This document shows positions 26,137 through 36,609 of a DNA stretch of 64,000 bases, one piece after another. Source of the DNA: Hydrogenophaga sp. (lineage in GTDB: Bacteria; Pseudomonadota; Gammaproteobacteria; Burkholderiales; Burkholderiaceae_C). The position numbers were made by a program, and so were the translations under genes. The stretch is taken from positions 1-64,000 of the forward strand of contig JAJNQE010000178.1 of assembly GCA_021154985.1 (NCBI GenBank), read 5' to 3'. Each line of letters starts with the position of its first letter. The first letter of the stretch is position 1. The notes under the pieces were generated by a model. That model was not told the origin of the DNA and made no database searches. It saw nothing but the letters and a program-made list of their open reading frames with translations.

Positions 26137-27654
26137 ATGACCGTTGCGCAACCACCCGCCGAGATCGCTCCACCCAGGGCCACGCGCCGCGAATGGGTCG
26201 CGCTGGGGGTGATCGCCTTGCCGTGCCTGGTATACGCCATGGACCTCACGGTGCTCAACCTGGCCCTGCCCGCCATCAGCGCCGACCTGCGGCCCACGGC
26301 AGCGCAGCTGCTGTGGATCATCGACATCTACGGCTTCATGGTCGCGGGCTTTCTCATCACCATGGGCACGCTGGGCGACAAGCTCGGCCGCCGGCGCATG
26401 CTGCTCATCGGCGCCGCCGCGTTCGCTGCGGCATCGGTGGCGGCGGCCTTGTCCACCACGGCTGAAGCGCTGATCGCCACCCGCGCCCTGCTCGGCATCG
26501 CCGGCGCCACGCTGGCGCCCTCCACGCTCTCGCTGATCTACAACATGTTCCGCGACGAGCGCGAACGGCGCGTGGCCATCGGGCCGCTGGTGGGCGGCGT
26601 GATCCTGCAGGTTTTCGCCTGGCCCGCGATCTTTTGGGCGGCGGTGCCGGTGATGCTGCTCTTGCTCGTGGTCGGTCCGTTCCTGCTGCCCGAATACCGC
26701 GACCCGCAGGCGGGTCGGCTGGACCTGGGCAGTGTGGCGCTGTCCATGGCGGCCGTGCTGGGCGGGGTGTTCGCGCTCAAACAGGCGGCCGAAGGCCAGC
26801 TGGGCGTCACAACCCTGCTGGCCGCAACACTCGGCCTGGCGGCGGGCGTGGCGTTTGTGCGGCGACAGCGCCGCATCGCCTACCCGCTGCTGGACCTGAA
26901 GCTCTTCGGGCAACCCCGCTTTGCGGCGGCCATCTGCACCTACGCCCTGACCTCGTTCGCGATGTTCGGGGTGTACATCTTCGTGTCGCAACACCTGCAG
27001 CTCGTGCTCGGCCTGGCGCCGCTGGTGGCCGGTCTGTGCACCGTGCCATGGGCGCTGTCGTTCGTGGTGGGGTCGATGGGCGCACCGGCGATCGCACAGC
27101 GCCAGGGCGCACCACAAACCATGGTCGCCGGGCTCGGTGTTGCAGCGCTCGGATTTGCCGCCATGGTGCTGGTGGATGCGCCGCACGGACTGGCATGGTT
27201 GATCGGGGGCATGGTGCTGATGGGACTGGGCATGGCGCCGGTGTTCACGCTGGGCAACGACATCGTGATCGGCTCGGCACCGCCCGAGCGCGCGGGCGCT
27301 GCATCGGCGCTGTCGGAAACCAGTTCGGAATTGTCGGGCGCGCTGGGCATCGCGGTGTTCGGCAGCCTGGCCACCAGCCTGTACCGCACCGGCATGGCCG
27401 GACAGGTTCCAGTCGGCTTGTCGGCCGAGGCACAGGCCGGCGCCTCCACCCTGGGTGGCGCACTGACCGTGGCCGATGGCCTGGCCAACCCCATGGGCGA
27501 GGCCTTGCGAAGCGCGGCACGCTCGGCGTTTGTCGACGGCTTTCAAGCCGCCGCGCTGCTGGGCACCGTCATCATGGTCACCAGTGCGCTGCTGGCCTGG
27601 CGGATGTTGCGTGCGCCGGCCAGCCCAGCGGGTTCGACGGCCGTCCGGGGTTGA
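26137..27654 (+). CDS. DHA2-family MFS drug exporter (QacA/SmvA-like) with an apparent small internal deletion
   Basis: 505 residues. Motif D1/A features (YAMDLTVLNLALPAIS; GDKLGRRRMLL) and 13-14 hydrophobic segments place it with the SmvA/QacA exporters of cationic drugs. Around residues 140-155 the sequence runs DERERRVAIGPLVGGV, whereas relatives have about a dozen extra residues between the Ala-Ile and GPLVGG; this segment forms helix 5 with antiporter motif C. The frame is kept. The protein may be impaired or altered. It stands alone, 104 bases after argC. Confidence 0.85.
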   Translation: MTVAQPPAEIAPPRATRREWVALGVIALPCLVYAMDLTVLNLALPAISADLRPTAAQLLWIIDIYGFMVAGFLITMGTLGDKLGRRRMLLIGAAAFAAASVAAALSTTAEALIATRALLGIAGATLAPSTLSLIYNMFRDERERRVAIGPLVGGVILQVFAWPAIFWAAVPVMLLLLVVGPFLLPEYRDPQAGRLDLGSVALSMAAVLGGVFALKQAAEGQLGVTTLLAATLGLAAGVAFVRRQRRIAYPLLDLKLFGQPRFAAAICTYALTSFAMFGVYIFVSQHLQLVLGLAPLVAGLCTVPWALSFVVGSMGAPAIAQRQGAPQTMVAGLGVAALGFAAMVLVDAPHGLAWLIGGMVLMGLGMAPVFTLGNDIVIGSAPPERAGAASALSETSSELSGALGIAVFGSLATSLYRTGMAGQVPVGLSAEAQAGASTLGGALTVADGLANPMGEALRSAARSAFVDGFQAAALLGTVIMVTSALLAWRMLRAPASPAGSTAVRG

Positions 27655-27657
27655 GGC

Positions 27658-28119
27658 TCAGTCGTCGGCGTCCAGGCCAGGCGCACCGCGCACCACGCGC
27701 CGCACCACCTCGGCGCCAAAGCCCCGCGTGAGCAGAAAGCGCATCTGCTTGCCGTGTTCGGCCGCATCGCGGGGCGGCTGGCCGAACTTCTTGCGCCAGA
27801 CCTCGCGCGCACGAGCCTCCTCAGAAACCTGCAAGCCCGCCACCGCTTCGGCCACCGCTTGCGGGTCCAGGCCCTTGGCCTGCAGCTCCTGGCGCACACG
27901 CGAAGCACCGAGCTTCACGGCGCGCTGGTGCACCACCGATTCGATCACGCGCTGTTCGTTGATGAAACCCTTGGCCTCCAGCTCGTCCAGCGCCTTCGCC
28001 AGCTCACCGGGCTCGGTCTCGTGCGGGCGCAGCTTGCGCTGCAACTCGGCACGCGAATGCTCGCGGCCCGAGAGCAGGCGCAAGGCGCGGCCCTTGAGGG
28101 ATATCTGCTTGAAACCCAT
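27658..28119 (-). CDS. recX: Regulatory protein RecX
   Basis: 153 residues. RecX binds inside the RecA filament groove and inhibits recombinase activity. The three-helix repeats are visible (LKGRALRLLSGREHSRAELQRKL; GFINEQRVIESVVHQRAVKLGASRVRQEL; HGKQMRFLLTRGFGAEVVRRVV). Start 28119 begins the family domain. It lies 35 bases downstream of recA on the same strand and is convergent with the exporter gene, 3 bases apart. Confidence 0.93.
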   Translation of the reverse strand: MGFKQISLKGRALRLLSGREHSRAELQRKLRPHETEPGELAKALDELEAKGFINEQRVIESVVHQRAVKLGASRVRQELQAKGLDPQAVAEAVAGLQVSEEARAREVWRKKFGQPPRDAAEHGKQMRFLLTRGFGAEVVRRVVRGAPGLDADD

Positions 28120-28127
28120 GCGAAACA

Positions 28128-28147
28128 CTCGCGGGCAGCGCCGCGAG
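28128..28147 (-). promoter_or_regulatory. Hairpin between recA and recX
   Basis: A perfect 7-bp stem CTCGCGG/CCGCGAG around a 6-base loop fills most of the 35-base recA-recX gap. It has no T-run, so it is more likely a partial attenuator or mRNA processing/stability structure that lowers recX relative to recA, as is known for E. coli recAX. Confidence 0.5.
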
Positions 28148-28154
28148 CGCAAGC

Positions 28155-29270
<1,116 letters not shown>

Positions 29271-29325
29271 GGGGGCTCCTGGGCTGGTTGGAAGGGTTGG
29301 CAAAACCTGTGTGGTTGCGTACAGG

Positions 29326-29341
29326 CTGGATGCTTGAACAG
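29326..29341 (-). promoter_or_regulatory. Candidate LexA (SOS) box before recA
   Basis: CTGGATGCTTGAACAG fits the CTG-N10-CAG frame of LexA boxes; on the minus strand it begins CTGTTC. It lies 56 bases upstream of the recA start. The inner bases are less AT-rich than the E. coli consensus, so it is a candidate only. Confidence 0.5.
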
Positions 29342-29371
29342 CAGTTTACAGGTGCATTGAAATCAAACAAC

Positions 29372-29386
29372 CTGATATTTGGTCAG
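29372..29386. promoter_or_regulatory. Inverted repeat before the MarR gene
   Basis: CTGA-N7-TCAG sits 20 bases upstream of the MarR start in an AT-rich patch. MarR proteins commonly bind such a site to repress their own gene. The link is by position only. Confidence 0.35.
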
Positions 29387-29405
29387 TTTGCCTTACCATT
29401 TGCCC

Positions 29406-29933
29406 ATGGTCGACAACACCCCCGAATTCCCCGCCGAACCCGACGACCGCTGGCGCGGCGGTCACCTGGGCCGGCTCATGGGTCTGGCGCTGCGCCGCTT
29501 CGACGAGCGTGTGCTCAGCCTGATGGCGCACGACGCCAACGTGCCACTCGCCCTCTCGCACCTGGCGGCGCGCGCGCAGGTGGGCGCGGCCCACATCCAC
29601 ATCACGCGCCACCTCGGCCTGCACGGCTCGCGCCTGACCGAGCTGGCGCACCAGGCGGGCATGAGCAAACAGGCCATGGGCGATCTGGTGACGCAGTGCG
29701 AGGCCTGGGGTCTGGTGCGGCGCGAGCCCGACCCGCGCGACGCCCGGGCGCGGCGCATCGTGTTCACCGACACCGGCCTGCTGTGGCTGGAGGCGTTTCG
29801 CACAGCGGTGGCGCAGGCCGAGTCCGAATTCCGCGCGCAGGTGGGCGACGCGGTGGCCACGGTGGTCGCGCTGGGTCTGGAGGCGTATGGGTCGGAAGCG
29901 ACCGGTGCGCGCGCGGCCGTGCCAGCCCGGTGA
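29406..29933 (+). CDS. MarR family transcriptional regulator
   Basis: 175 residues. The winged-helix segment HLGLHGSRLTELAHQAGMSKQAMGDLVTQCEAWGLVRREPDPRDARARRIVFT contains recognition helix and wing. Dimerisation helices flank it. Ligand and targets are unknown; nothing adjacent looks like a dedicated target, as recA is divergent and a two-component system follows. A TTG at 29379 would add nine residues, but Met 29406 is preferred. Confidence 0.85.
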   Translation: MVDNTPEFPAEPDDRWRGGHLGRLMGLALRRFDERVLSLMAHDANVPLALSHLAARAQVGAAHIHITRHLGLHGSRLTELAHQAGMSKQAMGDLVTQCEAWGLVRREPDPRDARARRIVFTDTGLLWLEAFRTAVAQAESEFRAQVGDAVATVVALGLEAYGSEATGARAAVPAR

Positions 29934-30043
29934 AACCCTGCCTTTCCAGCGGCTGCAGCGCGGGGTATGCGACCTAAAATGACTTTGGCCTGAAACACAC
30001 GGCCCCACAACAACGCTGCTTGATCAGCCCAGGAGACTTCCCC

Positions 30044-30698
<655 letters not shown>

Positions 30699-30718
<20 letters not shown>

Positions 30719-32213
30719 CGGCCGGGTCTTCAGCGAGCCGCTGCCACCGGTGGAAGCCCGGTCGGCGTCGAAGCCGTTCGGGCTGTTCCAGCGCGAACAG
30801 CGCAGCTTGTTTGGCGAGATCCTGGACTGGATGCTCACACCGCTGCTGTTGCTGTGGCCGCTCTCGCTGGTGCTCACCTGGTTCGTGGCTCAGGGCATCG
30901 CCAGCAAACCCTTTGACCGCGCGCTCGAATTCAACCTGCAGGCGCTCACCCAGTTCGTGGTGCGCGAAGACGAGCAGATCACCTTCAAGCTCAATGCACA
31001 GGCGCGCGACCTGCTGCGCGCCGACGACAGCGACCTCGTGTATTACCAGGTGCTCAATCCGCGCGGCACGCTCATCAGCGGCGAACTCGACTTCCCGCCG
31101 CCGCGCGACAACGAAGCACCCGTTCCCGGGCGTGTGATGCTGCGCGACGATGTGGTGCGCGGCGACGAGGTGCGGGTGGCCTACATCTGGCTGGCCCGCA
31201 ACGACCCGCAGCGCCTGGTGCTGATGCAGGTGGCCGAGACCAAGGGCAAACGGTCGACGCTGGCGGCCGAGATCGTCAAGGGTGTGATGGTGCCGCAGTT
31301 CGTGATCCTGCCGCTGGCGGTGCTGCTGGTGTGGCTGGCGCTGGTGCGCGGCATCCGCCCGCTCAACGAACTGGAGCAGCGCATCCGCGCGCGAAAGCCC
31401 GACGATCTGAGCCCGATCGAGGAGTCGTTCATCCCGCAAGAGGTGGCGCCGCTGGTGTCCTCCATCAACGACCTGCTGACGCGCCTGAAAGCCTCGCTCA
31501 CCACGCAAAAGCGCTTTCTGGCCGACGCCGCACACCAGCTCAAGACGCCGCTGGCGGGTTTGCGCATGCAGGCCGAGCTGGCACAACGCGAGACCGATCC
31601 GCTGGAAATTCGTGGATCGCTGCAGCAGATTGCGCGCTCCAGCGCCCGCGCCACCCACACGGTCAACCAGCTGCTGGCGCTGGCCCGCGCAGAAACCACC
31701 GGCCGCACACTGCCGAGTGCGCGCATCGACCTGACGCAACTGGTGCCCGACGTGGTGCAGGACTCGGTGCCCCGCGCGCTGGAAGCCGGCATCGATCTGG
31801 GCTTCGAGGGCCCCGACGACATGCCCGACGACTGCCTGATGGACGGCAATCCGACGCTGTTGCAGGAGATGGTGCGCAACCTGGTGGACAACGCGATCCA
31901 CTACACCGGGCAGGGTGGCGTGGTCACGGTGCGTGTGTTGCTGGACCGCTTCAGCGGCGTGCAGATCCTGCAGGTGGAAGACGACGGCCCAGGCATCCCG
32001 GAGAACGAGCGCGAGTTCGTGATGCAGCCGTTCTACCGCGCGCTGGGCACCAACGTCGACGGTTCGGGCCTGGGCCTGGCCATCGTGCTGGAAATCGCCC
32101 AGCAGCACGGCGCCACGGTGTCGATGGAAGACGCGCACCCGGAGCGCAGCCGCCGCGGCTTGCGGGTGTCGGTGCGTTTCACACCGACCCAACTGCGGAC
32201 CGTGCGGGAATAG
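30699..32213 (+). CDS. Sensor histidine kinase with 2CSK_N (TctE-like) N-terminus
   Basis: 504 residues. An N-terminal membrane segment (LTPLLLLWPLSLVLTWFVA) precedes a periplasmic loop (about 65-185), a second helix (FVILPLAVLLVWLALV), a HAMP-like linker, the H-box FLADAAHQLKTPLAGLRMQ and the ATPase domain with N-box MVRNLVDNAIHY, DDGPGIP and GSGLGLAIVLEI. This matches TctE/QseC-type kinases, but no tricarboxylate transporter genes adjoin, so the signal is unknown. TTG 30699, overlapping the regulator by 20 bases, is my choice; GTG 30750 is possible. Confidence 0.9.
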
Positions 32214-32234
32214 CCGCAGGTCCGGGGGCCGGGT

Positions 32235-32882
32235 TCAGGCCGCCTTGTACACGTTGAGCTGCAGCCGCTCGCGCTCGATCGCGCGGGCCACGCCGGGCAG
32301 CTCGGCAAAGCGCTGCACCAGATCCCAAGTGGCTGGAAACTCGACCGGGTTGATGCCCGCGTGACCGCCCCAGCGCAGCAGCGTGAGCGCGTACGCATCC
32401 AGCGCGCCGGGCCTTGCACCCACCATCCAGGGTGAGGCTTGTGCAGCCAGCGTTTCGATCTCACCCAGCAACTCGCGGTAACGCGCAGCGCCAAACTCGC
32501 GGATGGCTTTCTGCGCGGCTTCGTCGTCGGTGAACTTCTGCGGCATGAACACATGGGTGAACGTGGGGTGCACCGTGTTGTTCATCCAGGTCAGCACCTG
32601 CAGGGCACGCGCACGCTCCAGGCCTGCGGGCGGCAGGATGCCGGCCAGAGGCAGCTTCTCGTCCAGGTACAACAAGATGGCCACGATCTGCGTGATGACC
32701 TCATCGCCATCCACCAGCACCGGCACCTGGCCGCGTGGGTTGAGCGCCAGGTACTCGGGTGCGCGCTGCTCGCCTTTGTGCAGCTTGACCATGGACGGCT
32801 CGAAAGCCACCTCGGCCATTTCGAGCATGGCGTGCGGCACGAAAGAACAGGCGCCGGGGGCGAAATACAGTTTCAGGCTCAT
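32235..32882 (-). CDS. Glutathione S-transferase (beta-class-like)
   Basis: 215 residues. The N-terminus MSLKLYFAPGACSFVPHAMLEMA with its Cys-Ser pair resembles beta-class bacterial GSTs; NPRGQVPVLVDGDEVITQIVAILLYLDE provides the cis-Pro. The C-terminal helical domain contains VGARPGALDAYALTLLRWG. Likely cytoplasmic detoxification; substrate unknown. Met 32882 fits the family start. Confidence 0.88.
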   Translation of the reverse strand: MSLKLYFAPGACSFVPHAMLEMAEVAFEPSMVKLHKGEQRAPEYLALNPRGQVPVLVDGDEVITQIVAILLYLDEKLPLAGILPPAGLERARALQVLTWMNNTVHPTFTHVFMPQKFTDDEAAQKAIREFGAARYRELLGEIETLAAQASPWMVGARPGALDAYALTLLRWGGHAGINPVEFPATWDLVQRFAELPGVARAIERERLQLNVYKAA

Positions 32883-32911
32883 GGATGTGTCTCCAATCAA
32901 GTGTCAAGAAT

Positions 32912-32986
32912 CCGGCGCCGGGCCGCCCCAAGCCGGATTGCGCCCCCTTGGGGGGCAGCGACCCGCGAAGCGGCGGAGCGTGGGGG
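32912..32986 (-). repeat. Structured repeat, copy B (inverted)
   Basis: Read on the minus strand it has the same order as the others: CCCCCACGCTCCGCCGCTTC, CGGGTCGCTG, C6/AAGGGGG stem, then arms AATCCGGC and GCCGGATT around TTGGGGCGGCCCGGC. It fills the space between the topB stop, which abuts it, and the upstream end of the GST gene; the right arm extends a few bases beyond. Confidence 0.9.
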
Positions 32987-35965
32987 CTAGTTCAGGTGCG
33001 CACCGAGAAGGCCCGCAATTTCAAACATGGTGACCTGCGGCTTGCCGAACACCGCCGCGAGCTTGGCGTCGGCGTTCACGCGGCGCTTGTCGGCCGTGTC
33101 CTGCAGGCCGTTGGCCTTGATGTAGTCCCACAGCTTTTTCACCACCTCGGGGCGCGACACGGCGCCTTCGCCGATCACGGCGGCCAGCGCCGCGCTGGGC
33201 TGTTTGCCGGTGGCGGCGGTGGTTTTGCGTGGGGCCTTGGGCGTCTTCACGGCGGGGGTTTTCTTCGCCGCAGCCTTCTTGGCGGGCGCGGCTTTGGCCA
33301 CCCCTTTGGCAGCCGCCTTTTTCGCTGGCGCCGCCTTGGTCGGCGCGCCCGCCGCCGTCTTGCGCGGCGGGAACTTGGACGGCGCGAACTCGAAATTCAC
33401 CTTGCCAGCCTCTTTGTCCCAGGCCAGGAAGGCCTTGAACGCCCGGCGCGTGCGCATGGAAACAAACTTGTCGAGCAGATCCGTCTTGCCGGTCTCCAGC
33501 AGCTTGCTCATCTGCTCGCGCGCCACCGGCTGCTGCAGGATGATCTTGCCGCTCTTGAAGTCGCAGGTGGGCGTGGGCTGCTGCTCGGTGGGCACCGAGC
33601 GGATGCACACGTAGTTGCTGCCGTGCTCGTGCACCGCCCCGCCGCACTTGGGGCAGGCGCCCAGGGTTTCGCTGGCGCTGAAGTCCACGATCTCGCCGCT
33701 TTCTTCACCCTTCTTGTCGTCGCCGAAGTCGAACTCCAGCTTCCAGTTCTGGTCGTCCTCGCTGTACTTGAGCACGATCTCGGCCACGAAAGGCCAGCCC
33801 GCCTTGGAGCGAAAACCGTCGAGCGGTCCGATCTTCTTGTCGCGCAGCAGTTGTTCGGATTCGTCGGGCTCAAACGTGCGGCCCGCCGGCGATTTGCCGA
33901 ACGAAAAGCCGCAGCCTTCGCTGGCACCGTCCTGGCCGGTGCAGGTGTAACGGCGGTAGTTCTCCTTCACCACACCGCCGCAGTTCGGGCAGGGCGTGGC
34001 CAGCGTGGCGTAGTTGCCGGGAATCGTGTCGCGGTCGTATTCCTTGGCCTTTTTCACCATGCGCTCGGTCATCTGCGCGATCTCGGCCATGAAGGCGCTG
34101 CGGCTGAGCTGGCCGTGCTCCATCTGCGCGAGCTTGTATTCCCACTCGCCGGTGAGTTCGGCCTTGGAGAGTTCTTCCACGCCCAGGCCGCGCAGCAGCG
34201 TCATGAGCTGGAAAGCCTTGGCCGTGGGAATGATTTCGCGGCCTTCGCGGAACATGTATTTTTCGGTCAGCAAGCCTTCAATGGTGGCCGCGCGCGTGGC
34301 GGGCGTGCCCAAGCCTTTTTCCTGCATGGCCTCGCGCAGCTCGTCGTCGTCGACCAGCTTGCCCGCGCCTTCCATGGCGCCCAGCAGCGTGGCTTCGCTG
34401 TAGCGGGCCGGTGGCTTGGTCTTCAGACCCTTGCTCTCCACCGACTCGGTGCGCACGGTTTCGCCTTCGCGCACCGGCACCAGGTTCTGGCCCTTGTCGC
34501 CTTCCTTGGCGTCGGCCACGTCTTCGGCCGCTTCCTTGCCATACACCGCCATCCAGCCCGGCTTCACCAGCACCTTGCCTTCGGTCTTGAAATGGTGGCC
34601 GACCGCCGACGTGATCCTCGTGGTCACCGTGAACTCGGCCGACGGGAAAAACACCGCCAGGAAGCGGCGCACCACCAGGTCGTACAGCTTCTGCTCGGCG
34701 TCGCTCAGGCCGCTGGGCGCCTGCAGCGTGGGAATGATGGCGAAGTGGTCCGACACCTTGCTGTTGTCGAAGATGCGCTTGCTCGGACGGATGTAGTTGT
34801 TGTTGAGCGCGGTGAGTGCGTGCGGCGCCAGGTGCTTCATGCCGCTGTCGGCCAGCATCTCGAAGGTCTGCTTCACCGTGGGCAGGTAGTCCTCGGGCAG
34901 GGCGCGAGAATCGGTACGCGGGTAGGTCAAGGCCTTGTGGCGCTCGTACAGGCTTTGCGCGAGCTGCAGCGTGGTCTTGGCCGAGAAGCCGAAGCGGCCG
35001 TTGGCCTCGCGCTGCAGGCTGGTCAGGTCGTACAAGAGGCCACTGGCCTGGGTGGTGGGTTTGCTTTCTTCCTTGACGCTGGCGGCCTTGCCGCGCACGG
35101 CCTCGGCAATCGCCAGGGCCTCGCGGTGGCTCCACACGCGGTCGGCCCGAAGTTCGGCGTCGGCATCGTCGCCGGTGGGTTTCTTGAAAGCGGGGTCGAA
35201 CCACTTGCCCGGGTACTCGCCGGCCTCGGCCAGAAAGCTCGCGTGGATTTCCCAGTAGTCGCGGCTTTTGTGCGCGCGGATCTTTTCTTCCCGCTCGACG
35301 ACGATGGACAGCGTGGGCGTCTGCACCCGGCCGACCGTGGTGAGGAAGAAGCCACCGTCGCGCGAGTTGAACGCCGTCATGGCGCGCGTGCCGTTGATGC
35401 CCACCATCCAGTCGGCCTCGGAGCGGCTGCGCGCGGCATCGGCCAAGCCCTGCATCTGCTCGTTGGTGCGCAGGTGCTCGAAGCCGTCGCGGATCGCCGC
35501 CGGCGTCATGGACTGCAGCCACAGGCGCTGCACCGGCTTGCCCAGGCTCTGGTAGCTGCCGCCTTTCAAGCCACCGGCGTACTGTTCGATAAGGCGAAAG
35601 ATCAGCTCACCCTCGCGGCCCGCGTCACACGCATTGATGAGTCGGGCGACATCCTTGCGCTTGGCCAGCTTCACCACAGCACTCAGGCGCGACTTGGTCT
35701 TGTCGATCGGCTTGAGTTCAAAGTAAGGCGGCAGCACCGGCAGGTGGGCAAAGCTCCACTTGCCACGTTTGACGTCGAACTCCTCGGGCGCGGCGATCTC
35801 CACCAGGTGACCCACGGCCGAGGTGACCACGTACTGGTCGTTCTCGAAGTGGTCGTCGTGCTTCTCGAACTTGCCCGCCACCGGGGTGAGCGCACGCACG
35901 ATGTCCTGCGCCACCGACGGCTTCTCGGCAATGACCAGCGTTTTGGCTGAACCTTCGTTTTTCAT
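32987..35965 (-). CDS. topB: DNA topoisomerase III with histone-H1-like linker and C-terminal SWIB domain
   Basis: 992 residues, far longer than E. coli TopB (about 650). Toprim domain at the N-terminus (VIAEKPSVAQ; CDAGREGELIF), type IA core with the active-site Tyr in ALTYPRTDSR, then Cys-rich modules (CPNCGG...CTGQDGASEGCGF; CPKCGGAVHEHGSNYVCI). Residues about 869-922 are Lys/Ala/Pro-rich with PAKKAAAK repeated, like bacterial histone-H1 tails. Residues about 923-992 form a SWIB/MDM2-like domain (SRPEVVKKLWDYIKANGLQD; FEIAGLLGAHLN). It relaxes and decatenates DNA; the tail probably adds DNA or protein binding. Divergent from the SET gene. Confidence 0.95.
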   Translation of the reverse strand: MKNEGSAKTLVIAEKPSVAQDIVRALTPVAGKFEKHDDHFENDQYVVTSAVGHLVEIAAPEEFDVKRGKWSFAHLPVLPPYFELKPIDKTKSRLSAVVKLAKRKDVARLINACDAGREGELIFRLIEQYAGGLKGGSYQSLGKPVQRLWLQSMTPAAIRDGFEHLRTNEQMQGLADAARSRSEADWMVGINGTRAMTAFNSRDGGFFLTTVGRVQTPTLSIVVEREEKIRAHKSRDYWEIHASFLAEAGEYPGKWFDPAFKKPTGDDADAELRADRVWSHREALAIAEAVRGKAASVKEESKPTTQASGLLYDLTSLQREANGRFGFSAKTTLQLAQSLYERHKALTYPRTDSRALPEDYLPTVKQTFEMLADSGMKHLAPHALTALNNNYIRPSKRIFDNSKVSDHFAIIPTLQAPSGLSDAEQKLYDLVVRRFLAVFFPSAEFTVTTRITSAVGHHFKTEGKVLVKPGWMAVYGKEAAEDVADAKEGDKGQNLVPVREGETVRTESVESKGLKTKPPARYSEATLLGAMEGAGKLVDDDELREAMQEKGLGTPATRAATIEGLLTEKYMFREGREIIPTAKAFQLMTLLRGLGVEELSKAELTGEWEYKLAQMEHGQLSRSAFMAEIAQMTERMVKKAKEYDRDTIPGNYATLATPCPNCGGVVKENYRRYTCTGQDGASEGCGFSFGKSPAGRTFEPDESEQLLRDKKIGPLDGFRSKAGWPFVAEIVLKYSEDDQNWKLEFDFGDDKKGEESGEIVDFSASETLGACPKCGGAVHEHGSNYVCIRSVPTEQQPTPTCDFKSGKIILQQPVAREQMSKLLETGKTDLLDKFVSMRTRRAFKAFLAWDKEAGKVNFEFAPSKFPPRKTAAGAPTKAAPAKKAAAKGVAKAAPAKKAAAKKTPAVKTPKAPRKTTAATGKQPSAALAAVIGEGAVSRPEVVKKLWDYIKANGLQDTADKRRVNADAKLAAVFGKPQVTMFEIAGLLGAHLN

Positions 35966-35985
35966 CTCTACAATCAACTTTCCAC

Positions 35986-36001
35986 GCGCGTGTACACGCG
36001 C
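35986..36001. promoter_or_regulatory. Perfect 16-bp palindrome between topB and the SET gene
   Basis: GCGCGTGTACACGCGC is a perfect palindrome located 21 bases upstream of the topB start and 62 bases upstream of the SET start. Further GCGCACA/CACGCGC half-copies follow to 36030. It is well placed to control both divergent genes. A TACAAT at 35969 could be a -10 box for the SET gene. Confidence 0.5.
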
Positions 36002-36062
36002 ACATGGGCACGCGCACACTCGCGCGCACCTGCATGAAACAACCTTACCAAATATTCCGGCC

Positions 36063-36602
36063 GTGACGAAAAGCCCCAAAAAGTCGACTGCGCCCGCTGA
36101 AAAACCAGCATCGGCCGAGAAGTCCAGCGGCGCTGGCCGGCGCATCCAGACGCGCAAGTCCGGCGTGCACGGCAAGGGGGTTTATGCCGTGGTGGACCTG
36201 GCCGAGGGCGAAACGCTCATTGAATATGTGGGCGAGGTCATCACCTGGGACGAGGCCCTGCGCCGCCACCCGCACGACCCCACCGACCCGAACCACACCT
36301 TCTACTTCCACATCGACGAAGAACACGTGATCGACGCCAAACACGGCGGCAATTCGGCACGCTGGATCAACCACAGCTGCGCGCCCAACTGCGAAGCCGA
36401 GGTGGACGAAGGCCGGGTGTTCATCCGCGCGCAGCGCAACATCAAGGCCGGCGAAGAGCTGTTCTACGACTACGGCCTGGTGATCGACGAGCCCTACACG
36501 CCCAAGCTCAAGGCCGAGTACCCCTGCTGGTGCGGTGCGAAAAAGTGCCGCGGCACCTTGCTCGCACCCAAGCGCGCAGGCAAAGCCTCCAAGCTGGGCT
36601 GA
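36063..36602 (+). CDS. SET-domain protein lysine methyltransferase
   Basis: 179 residues. After a Lys/Ser/Ala-rich N-terminus (1-25) comes a complete SET core: HGKGVYAVVDLAEGETLIEY, the cofactor motif WINHSCAPNCE (101-111), FYDYG (134-138), and a post-SET cysteine cluster CWCGAKKC (155-162) that with Cys110 could hold zinc. It should methylate a protein lysine with SAM; the lysine-rich tail of the adjacent TopB-SWIB or a histone-like protein is a tempting substrate (inference). GTG 36063 is the only suitable start; no ATG occurs in frame nearby. Confidence 0.9.
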   Translation: MTKSPKKSTAPAEKPASAEKSSGAGRRIQTRKSGVHGKGVYAVVDLAEGETLIEYVGEVITWDEALRRHPHDPTDPNHTFYFHIDEEHVIDAKHGGNSARWINHSCAPNCEAEVDEGRVFIRAQRNIKAGEELFYDYGLVIDEPYTPKLKAEYPCWCGAKKCRGTLLAPKRAGKASKLG

Positions 36603-36609
36603 ATCATGG

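Noticed and set aside
29308..29325. CTG...CAG pair in the recA upstream region with 12 bases between
   Set aside because: LexA boxes need 10 bases between the triplets; the element at 29326-29341 has the correct spacing and was kept instead.
32885..35950. Very long open frame (over 1000 codons) on the plus strand opposite topB
   Set aside because: It has no recognisable domain and a His/Arg/Gly-rich composition typical of antisense frames in GC-rich genes; topB on the minus strand is certain.
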